Shown piece by piece: positions 55,949 to 64,000 of a stretch of DNA of 64,000 nt. Both the position numbers and the translations under genes were made by a program. The notes below the pieces were generated by a model, which worked only from the letters and a program-made list of their open reading frames with translations, made no database searches and was not told the origin of the DNA. Source of the stretch: Auanema rhodensis (lineage: Eukaryota; Nematoda; Chromadorea; Rhabditida; Rhabditidae); assembly GCA_964057225.1 (NCBI GenBank), contig OZ059895.1, positions 18,443,688 to 18,507,687 on the forward strand. Reading direction: 5' to 3'. Position 1 is the first letter of the stretch. Every line of letters begins with the position of its first letter.

Positions 55949-56691
55949 CTATTCTTTGTTTTTCATCATAAAAACTCCTTCCGCTACTTTCCAATTAGCT
56001 CCACTCGTAACTCCATCAACACCAACCACTTCTCTTTGACCATGAATAGGTCTTCCGAACTGTTGGCCTGATAACGCCAAGTACACTCCAGTGATAGAAT
56101 GCTTCAGTCGAATGCTCTTTAAAAGAATGACGTAAAATAGTAAAATTAAATAAATTACCTCGGTTTCAATCCATTCATCATCATTGCAAACTACCTCCCA
56201 GTTATCACCAGTGTCACTCTCTTTTTCATTACCAAAGCATGAAACCTCCTAAAACCATGTAATTAATGCAAACATTTGATACTTTTTTTCACAAACCTGA
56301 TATTGCTTAGAAAGGGGAGCATGGAAGTGGTGACTATGAAGAAAGCACCCAGTCGTCAAGTGCTTCAATCTAATCTTATCCCCACATTTGATTGGGTCAC
56401 CACGTCCGCAATCTCCTTTCAATTCTAAAGAACACAACTAACAAAGATACAATATTTTATGTTAGTACCGGGATAAATCATCCAATGGGAGTTAACATCA
56501 TCAGAGTTCTTAACAGCTGTAACCGATTGCTGTCCGCTTCCACTGCCATACTTAACATCATGAGAATGCAAGCGAGATCCTTCATTTGAGTTCATTAACT
56601 TGATAAGACTACGACACGTAACATATTGATCGTCAATTGAACCAAAAGTTCCGTAAACAAAACCAGAGATTAGTAAAACTCCTACCCACAT
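55949..56691 (-). CDS. SDF2: Stromal cell-derived factor 2 (SDF2), MIR-domain ER protein
   Basis: Four or five exons, about 205 residues. Signal peptide (MWVGVLLISGFVYGTFGS) followed by three MIR repeats, as in SDF2 and SDF2L1, which act with ER chaperones (BiP/ERdj3) in protein folding. Diagnostic segments are VTCRSLIKLMN, SRLHSHDVKYGSGSGQQSVT (56,535-56,600 region), GDPIKCGDKIRLKHL, HFHAPLS (about 56,300-56,320), and the last repeat LSGQQFGRPIHGQREVVGV. The reading frame ends KNKE at 55,949, without a KDEL/HDEL-type tail that vertebrate SDF2 proteins carry in variant form. Exon phases fit through the whole gene. Divergent from eIF3h (377 bp). Confidence 0.93.
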
Positions 56692-57067
56692 TCGTCTAAA
56701 AAAATTATATAAATTGAAGGAATATTAGGCTTAAATAGGAATTTTATAATAAAAAGCACAGCATTAACCATACCGACACATGTAGTTGGTTAACTGCCAA
56801 GAAGACACAAGGAAAACGCCAATGGGGAGAATTGCTGACTCATATCCAGTGCCCTAGATAAAAATTCCCATTTCATCATTTACATTAAATTTCAAATAAT
56901 TTTTTACAAGTTTTTAACTGAGATATTTCACTCCATACTCAAAAAATCCGAAATATATTCTTGTATGGTTATAAAATCTTATTTTACGTTTCTCCTTAAA
57001 AAATATATGTTCGAAATATGCGATCTTAAGAAATTCAGTAACTACTATATTTCAGCAGCTATTTATA
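56692..57067. promoter_or_regulatory. Divergent SDF2 / eIF3h upstream region
   Basis: About 376 bp between two start codons on opposite strands. No coding frame seen; TATATTTCAG near 57,047-57,056 could be the splice or trans-splice acceptor for the eIF3h mRNA. Confidence 0.5.
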
Positions 57068-58613
57068 ATGGCTTCTGCACTTGCTGCTGCAACTATTGCA
57101 CCTCCTTTGGTAACTTATATCCAAATGGATTCTCTTGTTATCATGAAGATTGTCAAGCATGTTGATAGCGAGCTTCATGCTGGTATGAGTGAGGTAAATT
57201 CCGTCCAGTTTTTAAGTATTATAAAATCTATTTAGGTTGCTGGTGAAGCATGCCAAGGATTGCTCACTGGGTTAGTATCAATGGAGGATAGCAGACTTGA
57301 AATAACCAACTGTTTCCCAACAGCACGCGCTGAACCAATTTTGGAGAGTGAAGAAAATGCTGCTCAAGTATTTTTTTTATCATACTTGTCGTTTATAGTG
57401 TTAAAATATTTTTAGGCCAACCAAGCTTATGAAGAATTGAAACAAGCTGAAATGCTGGATATGCTCAGAAAATTCCGGTATAATTTTTGCTGCTTTTCAT
57501 AATTTTATCTTTTATTAAGTGCTATGAGCATTGATTATGAACTTGTTGGTTTTTACCAAGCTCATCCATTTGGAGCTTGTTTCTCACAGGTATAGTATAT
57601 ATTTTTACTTTTCTTACTTTCTGATTTTCTTGAAGGATCTCGTTGATTCTATGTATGATTACCAAAGCAATGGTCCTGATGGTGTAGTAATCATCTATGG
57701 TAGTTCCACTTTATTATAGTACGATGACTTATGTGCTCATTTTAGATCCCGTGAAAACTAGACAAGGACAGCTTTCCCTGAAAGCTTATCGCCTTTCGCT
57801 CCCTGCCTTAGAATTATATGCACGGGGTGACTGGAGCCCAGAAGCGTAAGTTTTTGAATTTCATACATTTTGATATGTACTGTTTTAAGTGTAAAAACAG
57901 CCAATCTCACCTACGAGTCTATGTTCGAAGAACTCCCTATCGTTATTAAAAGTAATCACCTTGTCAATGTGATGATGGCTGAATTAGCTCTTGCTCCTAG
58001 CAGGGTTGCTGAGAAATATTCTGCTCATCTTGAACTGGGGACAAGAAGGTATGGCAATAATATTTTTTAATTTACTTTTTTTTTGTTTAGATCTCTTGAA
58101 AAAAGTGTTCGTGGAATGATGGGTAACATTGATGAGTTGAATAAGTCTATTTCTTTCTATGCGAAATATGTTAATGAAAAGCAGAGACACGATGTTACGG
58201 TGTTAAATATGACTCAAAAGAGAGTATGTTTATTTCATATAATTTTTTATACCTTTTTCCATTTTGAAGCAAGTCGAGAACGAGCAAAGAATTGCCCGAG
58301 GAGATCCACCTTTGTCTATGGACGACATTAAGAAACTTAAGCCACCTACTCTACAAGTAGTTAGATTTCACGATTTCCATGTTATAACCTTCTTGTAGGC
58401 CCGAAATGGAATGTTAGAGTCTATGTTGGCCTGTTCTGAAACCCAAGCTCTTGCTGATTTCTGTATCAAGGTGAAATTAGCTTCAATGTTGAAATTTTTC
58501 ATGAATATTTTTAGGTTACGGGTGAAAATGTGGCCAAGTCTTTCATGGCAGAAGCTGTCGCAGATGAAAAACCAACCAAGGATCGTTCACAGAGCACCGC
58601 TACTTCCCGCTAA
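57068..58613 (+). CDS. eif-3.H: Eukaryotic translation initiation factor 3 subunit H
   Basis: About nine exons, roughly 340-350 residues, the usual length for eIF3h, an MPN-domain core subunit of the translation initiation complex. The MPN domain starts at [18 protein letters not shown] and contains the family signatures [16 protein letters not shown] (about 57,295-57,318), [10 protein letters not shown] (about 57,545-57,580), [23 protein letters not shown] (split by an intron near 57,700) and [14 protein letters not shown]. The catalytic JAMM zinc motif is absent, as expected for this non-enzymatic subunit. The C-terminal half has [19 protein letters not shown] and ends with STATSR. The Met at 57,068 is preceded by a TTTCAG-type acceptor. 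No anomaly seen. Confidence 0.94.
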
Positions 58614-58803
58614 AGTTTTGTTTGTTTCTTATTTTTTTTTGTTATGATGATGATGATGTACTTGTTGGGAATGAGAAAAAAATTGTTTTATTGGTGAAGT
58701 ACTGTCTGCGATTCCTTTTAGGGATTTCGGGATTTATATTGAATGTATTTCGTAGAAGTATAACACTAATGATCTGTTGTTTTCACAAAATAAAATCTAT
58801 AAT
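58614..58803. other. Tail-to-tail gap eIF3h / CYB5R4
   Basis: About 190 bp between converging genes. The plus strand has a TTTTTTTTTG run and AATAAAATC near 58,790. A frame at 58,622-58,813 is not a gene. Confidence 0.6.
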
Positions 58804-61231
58804 TTATCCCTGAAATATATGTAAATTGCTCATATTGCAGTTGGCTTCTTCTAAGATTTTCATAGCAGAGGTTACAAATCCCTCTGGTCCGCAAACAAAA
58901 ACTTGAGTAAGCTTATCAAGAGGTGGAATATGAGAGCTATGTATTCTACCAGTGAGACCTTTCCAATCGGTGGAAGGAGCAGACAATATATGAGTAATCT
59001 AGAACGGAGATAAGATTTTAACATTAGATCATATATAACATACCTCTATTAAATCTTCTTCCCATTTCATTGGTATACATATATCGTCAACGATATCCTT
59101 CTCAGTTTTATTGTAAAATATCAACTTGGTCGGCGGTCTTAATGGCTGGACCATAAAGCAGATTTGCCTATAAAGCCTACCTAATCCGTTCATTAATTCT
59201 ATTACGTATAATGGGAATCATTGGAGTAATTCCAGTACCAGCGGCCAGCATTATGACTGATTTATCATTTCCTATTAATGCTTCAATATCTGTATCTCCA
59301 ATGGGATCACTAATTTCCAAGATATCACCTTTAACATATTACTAGCTTTGATCAATAATCATGCAAAATATAAACCTTTCTTAAGTTTTCCTAGAGCAGG
59401 AGTGCATATTCCATCGGAATAAATTTTGATTATAAACTGAATACGACCAGGAGACTCTTCTGTTGGTAACGTACAAGAAATCGGAGTATAAGGGCGAAAC
59501 ACAGTGGCATCTATAATCGGAAAGAACGGAAATTAGCTGCAATCTTAGAGACTTACTTCCTTTCTTGATTTTAATGGATACATGTTGGCCCAATGGAAGA
59601 TGAAAGTACGAACATTTCGGAAGTATTAAGTCGTAAAGTAAAGTATCATGAGACACATTGGATACATTTTCTATTTCACATTTATGATATTGGACAGCTG
59701 AAACTGACTCAGATAAGAATTGTAAAAGGAAAATAACTTACCGGGTCTCTTTTTAACTAATTTCGTTTTCATGTTGATCGCTTTTATCACATTAATCTCT
59801 TCAGTATCGAATAATAGAATAATTTTATTCATGTCAACATCTATAGAATATAATGCATCATATAGTAATTTGTTACAGAGTGCTGTAAAGAAAAGTATTG
59901 ATTGCAAGTGTTATATAAGCTTACGAATAATAATTTCCATTGCTGGTTTCTTGAAAGGCCTGACTAATACCCGTAAATGAGATTGAAGTTCAGAAAAACT
60001 AGCTACAACGTTTGAAGACGTAATATTTGCCCAATAATTACTTATCAAAAATAGAAAACTTTTGTTAATTTCAATTCTGTAAAAAAACTTTTAAAAAGAA
60101 AAGATTTCCAATAATCTAACTTAACATCATCAGCTACGTTAGATGGGCTTGCGAAATTGGTTGGATTTGGTAACACTTCTTCATCAATTGTAGAAGGACC
60201 GCACGGTGGTACTGAATATATTTAGATATATTAGGAGAACTTTACAGCCAATAGATTTAAATATATTAGGAAAACTTTACAGCCAATAGATTTAATTATA
60301 TTAGGAGAACTTTACATTTATTTGAATCCCCACAAAATGGTCCTACTAGGCAAGATTTCAGCATGTTTTCATAGTTAACCCAAGCATGGTATTGGTTGAA
60401 CAAAGCAGTCGCATCACGTCCTGCTGCTCTCATTAATTCAGGAACTCCACCCGGGTGGAAATCCAGATATTGAGTTACGTCATACACCTTTTAAAACGTT
60501 GGAAATAAATTAAAAAACTTGAAATTAATACTTGGCCAAATAAGACAATCCAACAATCATTTTGAGTAGAATGATTCATTAACTCTTCTTCATTAACACC
60601 AGATGAACGCTTCTTCGATAAAACCTGGAAAAAAATTTGAAAAATAATTATTAAATAAAATTCGAGTTTGAATATTTAAATAATTACAAACCTTTAAAAA
60701 ATTGCGAAACATTAATGCTTTAATTTGCTAATACATACTAGCAGCCTTGCTGCTCATTTGAAGCAATGCGGCTCGATCGAAGAGCTGGCGGCTCGTTAAA
60801 AAAGGGAGGTTGGAGGTTTGAACCGCAAGTAATAGCAGGAATCCCGAAACCAAGCCCTCCGTAAATTTAATCAATGATGTGAATTTAATTATTTTTAATA
60901 GAAAAACTTATGTGGGATTGTTCCACTAACATCTTCACAGTTTTTTTCCACGTCTTTCAAAATAAAAAGTAGCTCAAGCAATTTCATAAAATCAAGAATT
61001 TGATTTAAAAAATATTAGTTTAATGATGTTATTCTTAACTTGATTTCAAATGAAAAAACGTTTTACTTTTCCGGAAGAGAGTCGCACCCAATCCATCAGC
61101 CCTTTCCCTGGTGGTAGAGCAACTTTGACCCTGCCATATTCACTTCGTCCTATAGCCGGTTTCTTAAAAATATTATTATAAAATAATGTGAAAATAGTTC
61201 ATACTGGAAGTAAATTGTTTGGATTTAACAT
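58804..61231 (-). CDS. CYB5R4: Cytochrome b5 reductase 4 (NCB5OR): b5 + CS + FAD reductase fusion
   Basis: Multi-exon minus gene for the soluble ER-associated flavohaemoprotein. The true N-terminus is a separate exon: MLNPNNLLP at 61,231, spliced to KPAIGRSEYGRVKVALPPGK with LMDWVRLSSGK, matching the human MLN and LMDWIRL segment. An intron of about 430 bp follows (about 60,628-61,058). Then the cytochrome b5 domain: DCWIVLFGQVYDVTQYLDFH, HPGG haem-ligand motif (about 60,440-60,455) and second ligand His in QYHAWVNYENML. A CS (p23-like) linker region and the reductase follow: FAD motif RPYTPIS (about 59,490), NAD motif GTGITPM (about 59,235), CGPEG near 58,890. Ends NLHIFQG. All three domains are complete and key residues are present. 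Confidence 0.93.
60215..60315 (-). repeat. Tandem triplication inside a CYB5R4 intron
   Basis: Three head-to-tail copies of a roughly 41-bp unit (minus strand GTAAAGTTCTCCTAATAT and TAAATCTATTGGCT blocks, with few base changes) fill this intron. Each copy carries the GTAAAG splice-donor sequence used at the exon end (60,316), so donor duplicates lie inside the intron. Confidence 0.8.
60745..60860. other. GC-rich patch inside a CYB5R4 intron
   Basis: The large intron (about 60,628-61,058) contains about 115 bp clearly richer in G and C than the rest. On minus an open frame of nearly 50 codons ends at a stop near 60,736; on plus a 32-codon frame starts with Met at about 60,764. Neither is recognised. 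A tRNA was considered and not supported. Confidence 0.4.
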
Positions 61232-61561
61232 TGGCAGGTATGCTCGGGAAATTGAAGTTTCAAGTTTTCTTCTGTATTTAATCGTCCGTGCGGTTACGGA
61301 TGTATTTTAAGTCGAACGACGCTTGATATTGCTGAGCTTATAAAGAAAAACTATATTTTTTCACCAAATTTAAATATATGAATCTGAAAATATACTAAGT
61401 AAGAATAAGGAACTTTCTTTTTTATGTTCATACAATTATGTATTTTAAATTTGTTAACTGTAATCGCGTTGTCATATGTTAACTAATCTTAGGTAAAAAT
61501 CACTTTCATTTTCAGAAAAAGGTGGAAGAGGTAAGAGATATTAGTAGGCCTTCGGCTTGCA
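61232..61561. promoter_or_regulatory. Divergent CYB5R4 / Sec8 upstream region
   Basis: About 330 bp between two divergent start codons, with ATTTTCAG near 61,509-61,516 as a possible acceptor before the Sec8 start. No gene seen. Confidence 0.5.
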
Positions 61562-64000
61562 ATGTCTTCCTCACATCCTCCTGTTCCGGCTGCTCGAAGA
61601 ACGGGTGGTGATCGAGCTAGTGCTGGAACTCCATCGGTTAGTCATTTTTTATAAAACGTTCTGTAAGCATGTTTATAGACGGGTCTGTTAATCAATGTTA
61701 TTCGTACTTTAACATCAAGTGTATCTGAAGACCAGCGAGAATTAGAGAAAGCTAGGTTAGAAAAAGGGTTTAAAGAGTCAGAAAAGCTAATTGATCGACT
61801 TGTCAAAGGTATTAATTTGGGCATTATTGAAACAGTCATGCTTTTTATGTAGAGCATCACAAAGATGTTGAACAGTGCCTTGATTCTTTCCGAGACGTAT
61901 CTCATAGAATATCAAGTAAGTGATTGAGATTAGTGTTTTAAATTGTTTTATCTATAGCATGTCGTGAAAAGATACATAACGTACGTAATGCTCTACAAAC
62001 TTGTAACAGTTTACTCGAATGCCGTAGAGATGATTTAAAAAAGTTATGGTTGGAAAACTCTCAACAAAAGCATGTTTGTGATATCTTGACCCAATTGTTA
62101 GTTTATTCTTAATATTAGGTAATCTAGGTAGAATTTTAGAGAAGAACTGAAAGAAGCTCCTTTGAAAGTTGACATAGCTATGGCTGCTGGACAATACCAG
62201 GAGGCTGCTCGATTAATTAGTGTATCACGTATGCTATAGCTTCTGTCCTTTTTATATTGCTGTACTTGTAGGTGAATTATTGGATGGAAAACTTTCTATA
62301 ATTGAAGGTTTGAGTCAGTTAAGAAAGTCAATTTCTGAATCTGCTCAAGCGCTTGCTGAAAACATTATTCGAGAAATTTCTGTAATGCTTGTGGTAGATC
62401 CTTTTGAAATTTTTGTAAGTTAATATTATTACATGGCTTCACAAACACTTTTTGTTTCATAGATGTTTGATGTTGTGTTAACCATGCCTCCACAAAGAGT
62501 TCAAGAGTCAGAGCAGTGCCAAAAATTATACGAAAAAGTTTGTGGTTTAATTTGTTTTTGCTAATTATCTTATATAGGCTTCGTCTACTATCGAAAAACA
62601 ATCTTTATCCTCAAGATTAGCATTTTCTGTCGCCGCATTAAGTGAACTGGAAGGAGATGCTATGGTTTTAGATAGAGTTCTAGCACTTTCAAGTTCTCAA
62701 ATTCATAAGCAAGTAAGTTAATACGATTGGATAACTGAATAAAATATTAATGATTTAGGTAACAGCCACTGTGAATCTTATCAGGACTAAGGCTGCTATT
62801 GATACAGGTGACAGAGCTCTAGACGGAGATCAAACTCATTTAACACAGTTGATTCAAATGGTACTGGATGTTTTATTACTTTTTGTAAACTTTCTGTATC
62901 TTTTAGATTGTTCAACAAATACGAGAATGCAAAAAAGCGTACAGTGTCTTAGCTGAAATCGTTGCAACTTCAAACAATCAAAATCAAGTGATGACCTCCT
63001 TCTGGGATTCTGCTCAATCTGCAGTGGAGGTTTTCATATTGAAGATTAAGCAAAAGCAAATCAATTCTTTGTAGGCTCTCGTTTCTGATCATCTTGATAT
63101 AACTCCTTTGGCTACGAAAGATCCGTTGGAGTCCAAACGTCGATTATTCAGATTTGATGCTACTGCTTATGCTGGAACTACTACAGTGAATAGCTCTACA
63201 ACTCCGGTACAACATGAATCTTTTCATAATTTGCATTGTGCTAGTTTAGAATGCCTTAGTTGTTTGTTTGCCATCTGCTTATAATATGGTGCCAATGTTT
63301 CCTTGGTTGCGGGAGTTAATGGAGACCATAGAGAAATCTACAGGTGAACAACAGTGCAAGCTTAGGTGAGATAAAAATTCATTTTTTTTAAATTTTGAAT
63401 TCAAAAATGCCTTAGGCGTTTCACTCATTCCTTTGTAATGGAAATGTTTGTGGAAAGAGTAAAAGCGAACCTTGCCGAAAAGATCGAGGTAGCTCTGCGG
63501 TCCTCTGATGGTCACTCAGCCAGACTTCAGAACGTGGTATATTTAATTGCATGACTTATTAATGTCTTTATCAATTAAGAAGGTTTTGCCATCTTGTGAA
63601 AAAGTTCTTGAGCTTTGTAAAGAAGTTCATTCCTTAATTATTAATATGGATTTATACGCTGAACGTTTTGCTGCCATTTGGCTTCTTCTTCTTTCTGCAT
63701 ACAATGCAAATGTGAATCAAATGTACGAAAGGGTAAGGAAAACGTTTTTACTTTTGTTTACGAAATTTGGTGCTACAGACGACTTTGTCTTTGGGGGAAA
63801 TGGAAGGTGGAACATGCAGAAGAAAAATCAGTGCTGCTTGGGCTGCTGATGAAGACATATCACGTCTTTTGATGAGCTTACCGAACTGGCAAATGGCTGC
63901 GATTGATGTCACTGCGGGAACTCCAACTTCACCAATGATCGAAAGCGAACAGGTTTTTCAAATGTTTAAGCAAATATGTATATTCTGTCTAGGAAATCCG
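61562..64000 (+). CDS. EXOC4: Exocyst complex component 4 (Sec8), 5' part, cut by right edge
   Basis: N-terminal and middle part of Sec8, a core subunit of the exocyst, which tethers secretory vesicles at the plasma membrane and works with Ral GTPases. After a short polar N-terminus (MSSSHPPVPAARR) comes TGLLINVIRTLTSS, matching the GLLISVIRTL motif near the start of animal Sec8, followed by helical coiled-coil segments (CREKIHNVRNALQTCNSLLE, DDLKKLWLEN, EGLSQLRKSISE). About ten short introns are visible. The gene continues past 64,000, so the C-terminal part is missing from the window. The last exons (63,550-64,000) still read in frame, so the gene looks intact so far. Confidence 0.88.

Noticed and set aside
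60690-60712. Alternative CYB5R4 start exon (Met at 60,712)
   Set aside because: Its exon does not align with CYB5R4, whereas upstream exons (61,231 and about 61,060-61,170) do and join directly to the b5 exon in frame.
60745-60860. tRNA-like motif (GGTTCAAACC on minus)
   Set aside because: No matching T stem, acceptor stem or anticodon arm could be folded around it.

Overview
The window looks like nuclear DNA of a nematode. It is AT-rich, has spliceosomal genes with very short introns (mostly about 40-60 bp, ending in TTTTAG or TTTCAG), and many start codons sit just after an AG acceptor, as expected for spliced-leader trans-splicing. The SUMO gene is far closer to Caenorhabditis SMO-1 than to insect or vertebrate SUMO. 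I cannot place it in a nematode clade from sequence alone, and no contamination or transposon proteins were seen.

Layout: (1) 1-23,480 is a gene desert. Its left edge carries one exon of a rhodopsin-like peptide receptor on the minus strand. The rest is AT-rich DNA with at least seven long GA/CT microsatellites, a nine-copy 20-bp tandem repeat at 17,151-17,330, and one isolated GC-rich patch at about 2,173-2,294 that may be an exon. (2) 23,490-64,000 is a compact gene block with 15 protein genes: ADAM10/SUP-17 (-), an OCIA-domain protein (+), prolidase (+), SUMO (-), ALG-2/PDCD6 (+), supervillin (-), Rho kinase LET-502 (+), LST8 (+), RalGAP alpha (+), LENG1-like (+), a histidine-phosphatase-superfamily protein (+), SDF2 (-), eIF3h (+), CYB5R4 (-) and exocyst Sec8 (+, cut by the right edge).

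Functional links: most genes are conserved housekeeping or signalling genes. Rho kinase and supervillin share a divergent 1.8-kb upstream region and both act on actomyosin. LST8, RalGAP alpha, LENG1-like and the phosphatase lie on one strand with gaps of 238, 387 and 138 bp and may be an operon. LST8 (TOR complexes), RalGAP alpha (Ral inactivation) and Sec8 (Ral-effector exocyst) fall in linked pathways, but I cannot show that the linkage is selected.

I found no convincing undescribed system. The most unusual signals are three isolated GC-rich patches (2.2, 39.4 and 60.8 kb), a strong hairpin inside the Rho-kinase start region, an 810-bp outlier intron in supervillin, an intron that grew by tandem duplication including its splice donor (CYB5R4), a SUMO precursor tail with Cys-Phe after Gly-Gly, and an SDF2 homologue without an ER-retrieval tail.
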